Source of the DNA: Agromyces humatus
GTDB taxonomy: Bacteria; Actinomycetota; Actinomycetes; Actinomycetales; Microbacteriaceae
Assembly (NCBI RefSeq): GCF_021228295.1
Contig: NZ_JAJQPD010000008.1
Coordinates: forward strand, 124,001-188,000
Direction: 5' to 3'
Length of the DNA stretch: 64,000 nt
Position numbers and translations under genes: made by a program. The notes beneath the pieces were generated by a model. That model did no database searches and was not told the origin of the DNA. It saw only the letters and a list, made by a program, of their open reading frames with translations. Shown here piece by piece: positions 8,226-16,955 of the stretch; position 1 is the first letter of the stretch, and each line of letters opens with the position of its first letter.

Positions 8226-8566
8226 ATTTCATCTGGGCAACGCGAGGGCGGACGTGGGGTACCCGGTTCGTCCGTGACGGTGGCTATCGAGATCCGCTCC
8301 CGGTCTATGACGAGGCGTTCTCCGGTGCGCAGGATGGACCGGAAGTCTGGCGCCGTGTCGGTGAGATTGTGGCCCTGCGTTTTTCCGATCCTGACGGTCG
8401 GCGAGACAGAGCCGGGAGGGTGATCTCGCACGAGTTCGTCCTTTTCCCGCCCGAGGCCAATCGGATCGACTCAATTGAGAAGGGACGCCAGATCCTCTGG
8501 CCCGAAGTGCAGGGAGAGTACGCACGGGTCTGGGAGTCGACCGTACCTCCGACTGCAAGCGCCTAG
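8222..8566 (+). CDS. Unknown small partner protein of the GTPase
   Basis: A 114-aa soluble protein translationally coupled to the GTPase (ATGA overlap at 8222-8225). It is rich in aromatic and charged residues (MNFIWATRGRTWG, VYDEAF, GRVISHEFVLFPPEANRI). No membrane segment, metal-binding cluster or known motif is visible. The coupling suggests it acts together with the GTPase. I do not recognise the family; it may be an N-terminal piece of a larger GTPase-associated protein. Confidence 0.6.
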   Translation: MNFIWATRGRTWGTRFVRDGGYRDPLPVYDEAFSGAQDGPEVWRRVGEIVALRFSDPDGRRDRAGRVISHEFVLFPPEANRIDSIEKGRQILWPEVQGEYARVWESTVPPTASA

Positions 8567-8660
8567 TGGCACTTGGTTAGGACCTACTTGCTCGTTCGAT
8601 TGCTTCAGTCTGCCGTGGGTCGAAGGAACGCGTGCAACGAACGCTGACTTCTTCTTCACG

Positions 8661-8708
8661 ATTGTGGCCGATTGCGCACTTCCGCTCATGTGCGCAATCG
8701 ATCACAAT
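8661..8708. promoter_or_regulatory. 48-bp extended inverted repeat, probable operator of the HipB-like gene
   Basis: ATTGTG (8661) / CACAAT (8703) and GATTGCGCAC (8670-8679) / GTGCGCAATC (8690-8699) are perfectly complementary arms around a 10-base centre, with three unpaired bases between the arm segments on each side. It ends 27 bases before the ATG of the XRE-family gene, where an autoregulatory operator would be expected. Two dimers could bind the arms. It is perfect over 32 of 48 bases, far beyond chance. Confidence 0.75.
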
Positions 8709-8735
8709 GGGGTGATCAGTTCGAAGGAGTACTGC

Positions 8736-8963
8736 ATGACTGAACCGATGCGAGTTCGGACGGTTCTCGAGCTTGGCGGCGCGGTCCATGATCGACGAGT
8801 CGAACTCGGTCTCACACAGGCTCAGTTGGCCGAACGAGCCAACGTCACTCGCGAATGGGTGGTTCGTCTCGAAGGCGGGAAGCCGCGTGTTCAGATGGAT
8901 CGCGTCTTCGATCTACTGCGAGCCCTCGATGTCGAGGTCGTCCTGCACGCGAAGGGCCACTGA
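8736..8963 (+). CDS. HipB-like XRE family DNA-binding protein
   Basis: A 75-aa single-domain helix-turn-helix protein. LTQAQLAERANVTREWVVRLEGGKPRVQMDRVFDLLRALDV matches HipB/XRE antitoxin-type repressors across residues 26-66. ATG 8736 is chosen because GAAGGAG lies eight bases upstream; the longer frame has no such site. No hipA toxin gene follows. The next gene is hsdR, so this could be an orphan antitoxin or a controller of the cassette or of restriction. The long inverted repeat upstream is its likely binding site. Confidence 0.8.
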   Translation: MTEPMRVRTVLELGGAVHDRRVELGLTQAQLAERANVTREWVVRLEGGKPRVQMDRVFDLLRALDVEVVLHAKGH

Positions 8964-8984
8964 TTACTGGGGTTATCAGTGGCC
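8955..8984 (+). terminator. Hairpin at the end of the HipB-like gene
   Basis: GGCCACTGAT (8955-8964) and ATCAGTGGCC (8975-8984) form a perfect 10-bp stem with a 10-base loop, spanning the stop codon of the HipB-like gene. No T-run follows. It probably limits read-through into hsdR. Confidence 0.5.
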
Positions 8985-9066
8985 TCAACGAACAACGGGC
9001 GGGTTCCTCATACGCTGGCCACGAGGCATCCGTCACCGTGATGGCGGGTCGAAGGAGGAACCTAGC

Positions 9067-12000
9067 GTGAGCGGGTACAGCGAGGCGCAGTGGGAGCAGG
9101 ACACGCTCGACTGGCTGGCCGAACCGCTGCTGTGGCAGACCGCCCGCGGTGATGAGATCGCGCCGGGCTCGGGTGAGCGCGACAGCTGGGAAGACCTCGT
9201 CATCCGCCCGCGTCTGCTCGCCGCGATGCAACAGCTGAACCCTTCCGTGCCGATGCAGTACCTCGAGCAGGCGCTCGCCGAGATCGTCGCCCCCACCTCG
9301 CAAGACGCGATCACCGAGAATCACCGCATCCACGGCATTCTCGTCGGCGGATACCGCCTGAGCTACCTCGACGCCGACGGGGCCGAACAGCACCCCACGA
9401 TCCGCGTCGTGAGCCCCGACCCCGACCGCAACGACTGGCTCGCGGTCAACCAGGTCACGATCCGGCAGGGCGAGCGCACCCGACGGCTCGATCTCGTGCT
9501 CTACCTCAACGGCATGCCCGTGAGCATCATCGAGCTCAAACGGGCCGGCACCGAACAAGCCGATGCCTCGTCGGCGCACGCCCAGCTCGCAACCTACCTG
9601 CGCGAGTTTCCGATGGCGTTCCGATTCTGCGTATTCGTGCTCGCCAGTGACGGGCTCGAGGCGATCTATGGCACGCCATTCACCCCGCTGAACCACTTCG
9701 CCCCGTGGAACGTCGACGACGACGGCAAGCCGGTCGAGCCCAACCGCCTCGTCGACGGTGAGGCCGTGCCGTCGCTCGAAGACGCGGTCAACGGACTCTA
9801 CAACCAAGAGCGTTTTCTACAGCTCATGCGCGACTACACCGCCTTCGACGAGGGCGACGACGGGCTGCTGAAGCGCATCGCGAAGCCGCACCAGTACTTC
9901 GCCGTCGCGAAGGCCGTCGGCACCACCGTCGAGGCGGTGCGCACGAACGGCAAGGCCGGCGTTGTCTGGCACACGCAGGGTTCGGGCAAGTCCATGGAGA
10001 TGGAGCTCTATGCGGCGCTCGTCATGCGCGAACCGGCGCTCAAGAACCCCACGGTCGTCGTCATCACCGACCGAAAGGAGCTCGACGGCCAGCTCTTCGA
10101 GGGCTTCGACCGCAGCCTGCTGCTGCCCGAGAAGCCGAAGAAGATCCGGCTGCGCCGCGAGCTGCGCGACGAACTCGCGAACCGGGTCACCGGCGGCATC
10201 GTGTTCACCACCCTGCAGAAGTTCGGACTCAGCCAGGCCGAGAAACAGGCCGGCCTCGACCACCCGCTGCTCAGCGACCGGCGCAACATCATCGTGATCG
10301 TCGATGAGGCGCACCGCAGCCACTACGACGACCTCGACGGCTACGCCAGGCACCTGCGCGACGCGCTGCCGAACGCGACGCTTATCGCTTTCACGGGCAC
10401 GCCGATCTCGTTCGACGAGCGCGACACCCGCGAAGTGTTCGGCGACTACATCGACATCTACGATCTCACCCGCTCGGTCGCGGACGGCGCCACCGTGCCG
10501 GTGTACTTCGAGCCGCGACTCATCAAGGTCACCCGGGCGGCTGAACTCAGCGAAGACGACATCGACGTCGCTGCCGATGAGGCCACGATCGGACTCTCCG
10601 ACGACGAACGGGCGCGCATCGAGGCATCCGTGGCCGTCGTCAATGCCGTCTATGGGGCACCCGAGCGCCTCGAAGCGCTCGCCGCCGACCTCGTCGCGCA
10701 CTGGGAGGAGCGGCGGGCGCGCATGCAGCCCTTCATCGAGAGCCACGGCAAGGCGCTCATCGTCGGCGGCACGCGCGAGATCTGCGCGCTGCTCTACGCC
10801 GAGATCGTGAAGCTGCGCCCCGAATGGCACTCCGATGACCTCGCCGGCGGGGTCATCAAGGTCGTCTACTCGGGCGTGCCCGCCGACACCTCGCCGATCG
10901 TCGAACACGTGCGACGTGACAGCGCGAACGCCGCGATCAAAGAGCGTCTGAAAGATGCGGATGACCCGCTCGAGCTCGTGATCGTGAAAGACATGATGCT
11001 CACGGGCTTCGATGCACCGCCGCTGCACACCCTCTACCTCGACCGGCCGCTCAAGGGCGCGCTGCTCATGCAGACGCTCGCGCGGGTGAACCGCACGTTC
11101 CTGGGCAAGGAGGACGGCCTGCTGGTGGGGTATGCGCCGGTCGCCGAGAACCTCGCCGCAGCGCTCGCTGAGTACACGGTCACCGACCGCGAGGAGCGGC
11201 CTGTCGGGCGCGACGTCGACGAAGCGGCGGCACTCGCCCTGCAGATCGTCGGCGACGTGCGCGGGCTGCTCGCCGGGTTCGACTGGCGCGCGGAGCTCGC
11301 GGTGGGAGGCAGCAAGGCCTACCTGAACGCGGTGGCGAAGGCGGTCGCGTACCTGCGCGATGCCCAGAACCCGCTCAACGACCCGACGCTCGGGCCAGAG
11401 ACGCTCGCCGCGCGGTACCGTCGCCTGTCGGGGCAGCTCGCGCGGGCGTGGGCGCTCGCCTCGGGGCGCAAGACCCTTGCCGATGTACACGACGAGATCG
11501 CGTTCTACCAAGAGGTTCGAGTTTGGATGGCGAAGTTCGACGCCGCCGACCGCAAGGCCTCTGGGCAGCCGATCCCCGAAGACATCCAGCGGCTGCTCGG
11601 CGGGCTCATCGCCGAGGCCACCGACGCCGGCGGCGTCGTCGATATCTACGAGGCCGCCGGGATGCCCCGGCCCTCTCTCTCGGAGCTCACTCCCGACGTC
11701 GTGCGCAACGCCCAGCAGGCGCGCAATCCGCAACTCGCGATCGAGGCGCTTCGAGCGCAGCTGCTCGAGGAATCGGCCGCGGTCACTCGCGGCAACGTCA
11801 TTCGGCAGCACGCGTTCTCGGCGCGCATCGCCGAGCTCATGAACAAGTACACGAACCAGCAGCTCACCTCGGCCGAGGTCATCGCAGAGCTCGTCGAGCT
11901 GGCTCGCGAGGTGGCGGCGGAGAGCTCCCGCGGAGCGTCCTTCTCGCCCCCGCTCAACGACGACGAACTCGCGTTCTACGACGCGGTCTCGCAGAACGAG

Positions 12001-12252
12001 TCGGCGGTGCGCGAACAGGGGAGCGGCATCCTCGCCGAGATCGCGCGCGAACTCGTGGCGATCATGCGGCGCGACGTGCGCACCGACTGGACGGTGCGCG
12101 CCGACGTGAAGGCGAAGCTGCGTTCGTCGATCAAGCGGCTGCTCGTGCTCAAGGGCTACCCGCCCGACAAGCAGCCCGAGGCGATCAAGCTCGTCATGGA
12201 CCAGATGGAGGCCATGGCGCCGCGGTACTCCGAGGAGCGTCGCGCCGGCTGA
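9067..12252 (+). CDS. hsdR: Type I restriction endonuclease subunit R
   Basis: A 1061-aa motor-nuclease that translocates and cuts unmodified DNA in complex with HsdM/HsdS. GTG 9067 is chosen for its strong GAAGGAGG site. The PD-(D/E)xK nuclease is at ~residues 140-158 (RLDLVLY, then IIELKRAG). The SF2 helicase motor follows: Walker A TQGSGKS (~303-309), DEAH box IVDEAHRSH (~412-416), motif III FTGTPI, and motif VI TLARVNRTF. The C-terminal ~350 residues are the helical HsdM-contact region. The nuclease and motor motifs are intact, so it is probably active. It is separated from hsdS by the 2.9-kb GTPase cassette and likely has its own promoter. Confidence 0.95.
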   Translation: MSGYSEAQWEQDTLDWLAEPLLWQTARGDEIAPGSGERDSWEDLVIRPRLLAAMQQLNPSVPMQYLEQALAEIVAPTSQDAITENHRIHGILVGGYRLSYLDADGAEQHPTIRVVSPDPDRNDWLAVNQVTIRQGERTRRLDLVLYLNGMPVSIIELKRAGTEQADASSAHAQLATYLREFPMAFRFCVFVLASDGLEAIYGTPFTPLNHFAPWNVDDDGKPVEPNRLVDGEAVPSLEDAVNGLYNQERFLQLMRDYTAFDEGDDGLLKRIAKPHQYFAVAKAVGTTVEAVRTNGKAGVVWHTQGSGKSMEMELYAALVMREPALKNPTVVVITDRKELDGQLFEGFDRSLLLPEKPKKIRLRRELRDELANRVTGGIVFTTLQKFGLSQAEKQAGLDHPLLSDRRNIIVIVDEAHRSHYDDLDGYARHLRDALPNATLIAFTGTPISFDERDTREVFGDYIDIYDLTRSVADGATVPVYFEPRLIKVTRAAELSEDDIDVAADEATIGLSDDERARIEASVAVVNAVYGAPERLEALAADLVAHWEERRARMQPFIESHGKALIVGGTREICALLYAEIVKLRPEWHSDDLAGGVIKVVYSGVPADTSPIVEHVRRDSANAAIKERLKDADDPLELVIVKDMMLTGFDAPPLHTLYLDRPLKGALLMQTLARVNRTFLGKEDGLLVGYAPVAENLAAALAEYTVTDREERPVGRDVDEAAALALQIVGDVRGLLAGFDWRAELAVGGSKAYLNAVAKAVAYLRDAQNPLNDPTLGPETLAARYRRLSGQLARAWALASGRKTLADVHDEIAFYQEVRVWMAKFDAADRKASGQPIPEDIQRLLGGLIAEATDAGGVVDIYEAAGMPRPSLSELTPDVVRNAQQARNPQLAIEALRAQLLEESAAVTRGNVIRQHAFSARIAELMNKYTNQQLTSAEVIAELVELAREVAAESSRGASFSPPLNDDELAFYDAVSQNESAVREQGSGILAEIARELVAIMRRDVRTDWTVRADVKAKLRSSIKRLLVLKGYPPDKQPEAIKLVMDQMEAMAPRYSEERRAG

Positions 12253-12267
12253 CAGCGGGCCCGGCCC

Positions 12268-13290
12268 CTACGCCGACTCGCGCTCTACGAGCGCGGTGGG
12301 CAGGATCGTCGCGTGCGGCACGTCCTGCTCGCCCTCGACGAGGCGAATGAGCAGGTCGGCCATGCGGCTCCCGGCCTCGATCGACGGCTGGCCGACGGTG
12401 GTCAGCGGCACCAGCCCCGAGAGCGCCGCGGGGCTGTCGTCGAAGCCGACCACTGCGACATCATCGGGGATACGCAGGCCGCGATCGCGCAGCACGGTGA
12501 GCACGCCCACGGCCATCAGGTCGCTCGCGACGAACAGCCCGTCGATGCCGGGGTCACGGTCGAGCAGCCGCACGGCCGCCTCGACGGCGCTCGCCGCGGT
12601 GAAGTCGGCGGTCTCGAACAGGTCGTCGGGCAGTCCCGCCGCGCGCACCGCGTCGAGGAACCCGTCGAGCCGGTCGATGCCCGCAGGCATGTTGATCGGC
12701 CCGGTGATCGACCCGATGCGCCGTCGCCCACGCTCGATGAGATATCGGGTGCCGGATGTCGCGCCGGCACGGTTGTCGACGTCGACGAAGTAGTCGTCGT
12801 GGCCGGTGCCGAGCGCGGGGCGGCCACCGAACACGAGCGGAACGTTCGGCCGCGCATCGGCGAGGATCGAGTCGCCCACGTGGTGCGAGATGACGATCGC
12901 CCCGTCGACGATGCCCGAGTTGAGGTACCGCAGCGTCTTCTGATGCGGGTCGTTCGACGCGACGAGCAGGTTCAGCACGTACTCGCTGTCGTCGATGCGA
13001 TCGGTGATGCCCTTGACGATCGCGGCGAAGTACGGGTCGCCGAAGAACCTGGTGACGTCCTCGGGCACCACCAGCGCGATCGCGTTCGACGAGCGCCGGG
13101 CGAGCGAGCGCGCCGCGCGGTTGGGCACGTAGTGCAACTGCTCGACGGCGTCGTTCACCGCCGCGACGATCTCGGGGCTCACCTTCGGCGACCCGTTGAC
13201 GACGCGGCTCACGGTCGCCCGTGACACACCCGCGGCCCGTGCCACCATCTCGAGTGTCGCCTGGCCCGGCGCGGCTTCTCTCGCCCCCAT
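12268..13290 (-). CDS. LacI family transcriptional regulator 1 (glucan locus)
   Basis: A 340-aa LacI/GalR repressor. The N-terminal HTH with hinge is at residues ~11-65 (LEMVARAAGVSRATVSRVVNG, then VPNRAARSLA), followed by a full periplasmic-binding-like effector domain with the usual GFDDSPAA near the C-terminus. ATG 13290 sits six bases behind TAGACT, so the message is probably leaderless. It lies downstream of the GH1/ABC genes on the same strand. The palindromes GAGAGCGCTCTC before the ABC operon and GH81 have the central CG expected for LacI-family sites and resemble CelR operators, so this protein is a good candidate to bind them. The effector is likely a beta-glucan oligosaccharide; both are inference. 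Confidence 0.85.
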   Translation of the reverse strand: MGAREAAPGQATLEMVARAAGVSRATVSRVVNGSPKVSPEIVAAVNDAVEQLHYVPNRAARSLARRSSNAIALVVPEDVTRFFGDPYFAAIVKGITDRIDDSEYVLNLLVASNDPHQKTLRYLNSGIVDGAIVISHHVGDSILADARPNVPLVFGGRPALGTGHDDYFVDVDNRAGATSGTRYLIERGRRRIGSITGPINMPAGIDRLDGFLDAVRAAGLPDDLFETADFTAASAVEAAVRLLDRDPGIDGLFVASDLMAVGVLTVLRDRGLRIPDDVAVVGFDDSPAALSGLVPLTTVGQPSIEAGSRMADLLIRLVEGEQDVPHATILPTALVERESA

Positions 13291-13296
13291 GTGCTC

Positions 13297-13302
13297 AGTC
13301 TA
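13297..13302 (-). promoter_or_regulatory. -10 box of leaderless promoter for LacI regulator 1
   Basis: On the minus strand TAGACT is followed by six bases and ATG 13290, with no ribosome site. It falls between the gene and a dispersed palindromic repeat. Confidence 0.55.
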
Positions 13303-13319
13303 GGTCTGGCCGCGAGGCG

Positions 13320-13379
13320 GGTCTCGATACGCGCTGCGCGCTACTCGACCGACGCATGCGCGCGCTACTCGACCGACGG
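13320..13379. repeat. Dispersed palindromic element at the 3' end of the GH1 gene
   Basis: Unit 1 (13320-13354) runs from GGTCTCGATACGCGCTGCGC to GCTACTCGACCGACG. A second, partial unit (13358-13379) repeats GCGCGCTACTCGACCGACGG. The GH1 stop codon (TAG in GTCGAGTAG, minus strand) is supplied by the second unit. Confidence 0.75.
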
Positions 13380-14879
13380 CAGCGCGCGCGCCGCGATCAC
13401 CCGGGCGTACGTATGGCCGCTCTGTTTCACCGTGCGCTCCTGCGTGTCGTAGTCGACGCGCACGAGCCCGAACCGCTTGTCGTAGCCCCACGCCCACTCG
13501 AAGTTGTCCATGAGCGACCAGTAGAAGTAGCCGTGCACGGGCACGCCGCCATCGATCGCGTCGAGGATCGCGCCGAGGTGGTCGACGAGGAACTCGGCGC
13601 GCGCGACATCCGCCACCGAACCGTCGGCTTCGACGACATCGTCGTACGCGGCGCCGTTCTCGGTGACGTAGAGCTTCACGCCCGGGGCATCCGTGTACTC
13701 GTCGTGCACGCGGCGCAGCAGCTCGGTGAGTCCTACGGGCTGCACCTCCCAGTCCATCGCGGTCAGCGGCAGGCCCTGCGGGTGGTTGAAGACGTCGTCG
13801 GCGGCAGGGAACGGCGACGAGGTCGGCCGTGACGTGGGCGCCTGGGCGGGCAGCGGGTCGGCCGCCGGGCGGTCGCTCACGAGCTCGCCGTGGTAGTAGT
13901 TCACGCCGAGCGTGTCGATCGGCGTTGAGATGACCGCGAGGTCGCCGTCGTGCACGACCGATTCGAGCGTGGAGCCCAGCCCGGCTGCGTCGAGATCGGC
14001 CACAAGGTCGGCCGGGTACGCACCGCGGAAGATCGGGTCGAGGAACACGCGGTTGAACTGCGCGTCGATGCGGCGGGCGGCGTCGACATCGCCCGGGCGA
14101 GCAGGGTCGACGGGCTTCGCGACGGTGAGGTTCAGGGTGATGCCGAGTTCGAGCGCAGGCCGCGAGCCCGAACGCATGCCCGAGCCCGAGCCCGATCCCG
14201 CCCGCGACCGCAACGCCTCGACCGCGAGGCCGTGGCCGAGCATCAGGTGGTGCGCCGCCGCGAGGCCGTCGGCCTTCGACTGCCGGCCGGGCGCGTGCGC
14301 GCCCGCCGTGTAGCTGAGGAACGACGAGCACCACGGCTCGTTGAGTGTCGTCCACACGTCGACGCGGTCGCCGAGCGCGTCGTGCATCGTGAGGGCGTAG
14401 TCGCGGAATAGGAACGCGGTGTCGCGGTTCGCCCAGCCGCCGCGTTCCTCGAGCGCCTGCGGCAGGTCCCAGTGGTAGAGCGTGAGCCACGGCTTGATGC
14501 CGGCGCCGAGCAACTCGTCGACCAGGCGCGAGTAGAAGTCGACGCCCGCAGGGTTCACGGGCCCGCCGTCGGGCCGCACGCGCGACCATGACGTCGAGAA
14601 CCGGTAGGTCTGCAGGCCGAGGCCCTTCATGAGGGCGACATCGGCCGGCATGCGGTGATAGTGGTCGCACGCGACATCCCCGTTGTCGGCGTTCACGACG
14701 GCGCCCGGAACGCGGCAGAACGCGTCCCAGATCGACGCGGTGCGCCCGCCGTCGAAGGCGGCGCCCTCGATCTGGAACGCGGCGGTCGCGGCGCCGAACA
14801 GGAAGTCCTGCGGGAACGGCCGCCCGTGGCGTGCAGCGTCGGCGCGGGCGGCGGGGGAGGCGATGGTGGTGTCAGTCAC
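13365..14879 (-). CDS. GH1 beta-glucosidase
   Basis: A 504-aa family 1 glycoside hydrolase without signal peptide, so it hydrolyses imported beta-glucosides in the cytoplasm. The GH1 opening FPQDFLFGAATAAFQIEGA is at residues ~22-40. The acid/base Glu is in TLNEPW (~residue 180) and the nucleophile Glu in VTENGAAYDD (~405). GTG 14879 is chosen because AGAGGA lies nine bases upstream. An upstream in-frame ATG at 14955 overlaps the permease stop and would add 25 residues. It is last gene of the sugar ABC operon. A Gly/Ser/Arg-rich loop (SGSGSGMRSGS, ~210-225) is unusual. It probably completes the breakdown of laminari-oligosaccharides. Confidence 0.93.
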   Translation of the reverse strand: MTDTTIASPAARADAARHGRPFPQDFLFGAATAAFQIEGAAFDGGRTASIWDAFCRVPGAVVNADNGDVACDHYHRMPADVALMKGLGLQTYRFSTSWSRVRPDGGPVNPAGVDFYSRLVDELLGAGIKPWLTLYHWDLPQALEERGGWANRDTAFLFRDYALTMHDALGDRVDVWTTLNEPWCSSFLSYTAGAHAPGRQSKADGLAAAHHLMLGHGLAVEALRSRAGSGSGSGMRSGSRPALELGITLNLTVAKPVDPARPGDVDAARRIDAQFNRVFLDPIFRGAYPADLVADLDAAGLGSTLESVVHDGDLAVISTPIDTLGVNYYHGELVSDRPAADPLPAQAPTSRPTSSPFPAADDVFNHPQGLPLTAMDWEVQPVGLTELLRRVHDEYTDAPGVKLYVTENGAAYDDVVEADGSVADVARAEFLVDHLGAILDAIDGGVPVHGYFYWSLMDNFEWAWGYDKRFGLVRVDYDTQERTVKQSGHTYARVIAARALPSVE

Positions 14880-14950
14880 GGTGGCAGGGTCCTCTTGTGA
14901 TACGAGACGAGATGTGGCGGATGTCGCGGCGCGCGGGCCGACGTCGAGGC

Positions 14951-15871
14951 TCATCCCTTCACGGCTCCCGCCATGATGCCGCTCACGAGCTGCTTGCCCG
15001 CGAAGGCGAACAGGATGAGCAGGGGGATGGTCGACAGCAGCACGCCGGCGAGCACGATCGAGTAGTCGACGAAGTGGTTCGACTGCAGCAGCGAGAGCGC
15101 CACGGGCAGTGTCGGGTCGATGCGGTCGAGCACGATGAACGGCCAGAAGAAGTTGTTCCAGGCCGAGACGAACGTGAACAGACCGAGCATGGCCGCGGCC
15201 GGGCGGGCGGCGGGCAGGCCGACGGTCAGGAACGTGCGGAACGACGATGCCCCATCGACCCGTGCGGCCTCGATGAGCTCGTCGGGCACCGACTGCTGCA
15301 GGTACTGCGTCATCCAGAACACCCCGAACGCGCTCGTGAGGGCGGGAATGATGATGGCGCCGATGTTGCCGGTCCAGCCGAGGTCGGCGAAAAGGATGTA
15401 CAGCGGCACGACACCGAGCTGCGTCGGCACCGCCATCGTCGCGACGACGAACACGAGCAGCCAGCGCCCGCCGCGGAACCGCAGCTTCGCGAACGCCCAG
15501 CCGGCAAGGGTCGAGAAGAACACGACCGACAGGGCGATGAGCGCCGAGCTGTAGATCGAGTTCCACAGCGCCCGCCAGAAGTTCACGGCTGGGTCGTTGA
15601 TGACCGTCGCCGCGTTCTCGAGGAAGTTGCCGCCCGGGAGCCACGACATGTTCGGGTCGCGAATCGTCGAGGCGTCGCCCGAGCCGATCAGCAGCGACCA
15701 GTAGAACGGGAACACGGCCGAGGCGAGCACGATCGCGAGCGCCGAGTAGACGAACCAGCCGGGGCGCGAGCCGCGCACCACGCGCGGGCGCCGGCGGGTG
15801 CCTCGATCCGCGGGCCCGCGCCCGGCGGGTTCGGCGGTCTCGGCGAGAACCATGGACCGGGTCGCGGTCAT
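14951..15871 (-). CDS. Sugar ABC transporter permease (MalG type)
   Basis: A 306-aa inner-membrane permease of the carbohydrate-uptake CUT1 class. After a ~35-residue cytoplasmic N-terminus there are six predicted helices. The EAA loop is recognisable as DELIEAARVDGASSFRTFLTVGLPAARPA (~190-220). ATG 15871 overlaps the stop of the first permease by 4 bases. No ATPase gene is present, as is usual in actinobacteria where one MsiK-type ATPase serves many importers. Confidence 0.9.
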   Translation of the reverse strand: MTATRSMVLAETAEPAGRGPADRGTRRRPRVVRGSRPGWFVYSALAIVLASAVFPFYWSLLIGSGDASTIRDPNMSWLPGGNFLENAATVINDPAVNFWRALWNSIYSSALIALSVVFFSTLAGWAFAKLRFRGGRWLLVFVVATMAVPTQLGVVPLYILFADLGWTGNIGAIIIPALTSAFGVFWMTQYLQQSVPDELIEAARVDGASSFRTFLTVGLPAARPAAAMLGLFTFVSAWNNFFWPFIVLDRIDPTLPVALSLLQSNHFVDYSIVLAGVLLSTIPLLILFAFAGKQLVSGIMAGAVKG

Positions 15872-16872
15872 CGCCCCACACTCCCTTCGTTGCGCACCAG
15901 TCTTCGGGTGACGAGCAGGTTGATGACACCGATCGCGAGGATGATGAGGAACAGGATCCAGGCGAGCGCGGCCGCGCGGCCGAAGTTCCACTGGCCCCAG
16001 CCGATGTCGTAGAGGTACAGGGTGATGGTGAGCCACTGCGAGTCGGCGCCACCGGTGCCGAACTGGTCGTACATGCGCGGCTCGTCGAAGATCTGCAGCC
16101 CGCCGATGGTCGAGGTGATGATCACGAAGATGAGGGTGGGTCGCAGGCTCGGCACGGTGATGGCGAAGAACTGGCGCAGCTTGCTTGCGCCGTCGATCGA
16201 GGCGGCCTCGTAGTAGTCGCGCGGGATCGCCTGCATCGCGGCGAGCAGGATGAGCGTGTTGTAGCCCGTCCAGCGGAAGTTCACCATGGTCGCGATGGCG
16301 ATGTGGCTCGCGAACGCGTCGCTGTGCCATTTCACCGGCGGAATGCCGAGGTCGGCGAGGAACGTGTTCACGAGGCCGTACTGGTCGCCGAACATGTTGC
16401 TGAAGATGAGGGCGACGGCGACGGGCGCCATCACGTAGGGCACGAGCACGCCCATGCGCCAGAAGGTCTTGGCGCGAATGTTCTGGTCGAGCATCGCCGC
16501 GATGAAGATCGCGAGGATCAGCTGGGGGATGCTCGAGAGCAGGAAGATGCTGAAGGTGTTGCGCAGGGCGATCCAGAACTTCGGCTGCGTGAGCACGTAG
16601 ACGTACTGGTCGAAGCCGATGAAGGTGCCCGTGTTGCGCACCATATCCCAGTCCATGAACGAGATCACCGCGGTGTACGCGATCGGGAACAGCCCGGTGA
16701 CGATGAACAGGATGAAGAACGGCGAGATGTAGAGGTAGGGCGACAGCTTCAGGTCCCACCGGCTGAGCCGGTGCGAGAATGCGATCCGCTTCGGGGCACG
16801 CTGCGGCGGCGGGCCGGATGTCGCATCCGGCCGTTCGGCGGATGACGGGGGCGCGGTGGCGGTCGATGTCAC
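15868..16872 (-). CDS. Sugar ABC transporter permease (MalF type)
   Basis: A 334-aa CUT1 permease with a Pro/Ala-rich cytoplasmic N-terminus (~45 residues) and six helices (first: YLYISPFFILFIVTGLFP). The EAA loop is YYEAASIDGASKLRQFFAITVPSLRPT (~225-250). It pairs with the downstream MalG-type permease to form the channel for the sugar delivered by the binding protein encoded just upstream. Confidence 0.9.
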   Translation of the reverse strand: MTSTATAPPSSAERPDATSGPPPQRAPKRIAFSHRLSRWDLKLSPYLYISPFFILFIVTGLFPIAYTAVISFMDWDMVRNTGTFIGFDQYVYVLTQPKFWIALRNTFSIFLLSSIPQLILAIFIAAMLDQNIRAKTFWRMGVLVPYVMAPVAVALIFSNMFGDQYGLVNTFLADLGIPPVKWHSDAFASHIAIATMVNFRWTGYNTLILLAAMQAIPRDYYEAASIDGASKLRQFFAITVPSLRPTLIFVIITSTIGGLQIFDEPRMYDQFGTGGADSQWLTITLYLYDIGWGQWNFGRAAALAWILFLIILAIGVINLLVTRRLVRNEGSVGR

Positions 16873-16911
16873 GGTCGTTCCTCTTGCTTCCGGGTCGGGT
16901 GGTGGCGTGAT

Positions 16912-16943
16912 CCCGCGGTGGCCGTGAGGCCGGCCACCGCGGG
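16912..16943 (-). terminator. Intercistronic hairpin between binding protein and permease genes
   Basis: CCCGCGGTGGCC (16912-16923) and GGCCACCGCGGG (16932-16943) form a perfect 12-bp GC stem. It lies between the stop of the binding-protein gene and the first permease. Such partial terminators or stabilising hairpins commonly keep binding protein levels above permease levels. Confidence 0.7.
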
Positions 16944-16955
16944 GGAGTCACGTGA

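Noticed and set aside
8773..9066. N-terminal extension of hsdR over the HipB-like gene
   Set aside because: This part is the HipB-like gene in another frame and a hairpin; GTG 9067 has a strong ribosome site.
9817..11811. Long open frame antisense to hsdR
   Set aside because: Its sequence is an Arg/Val/Asp-rich mirror of an intact hsdR with all motifs; no start signal or family match.
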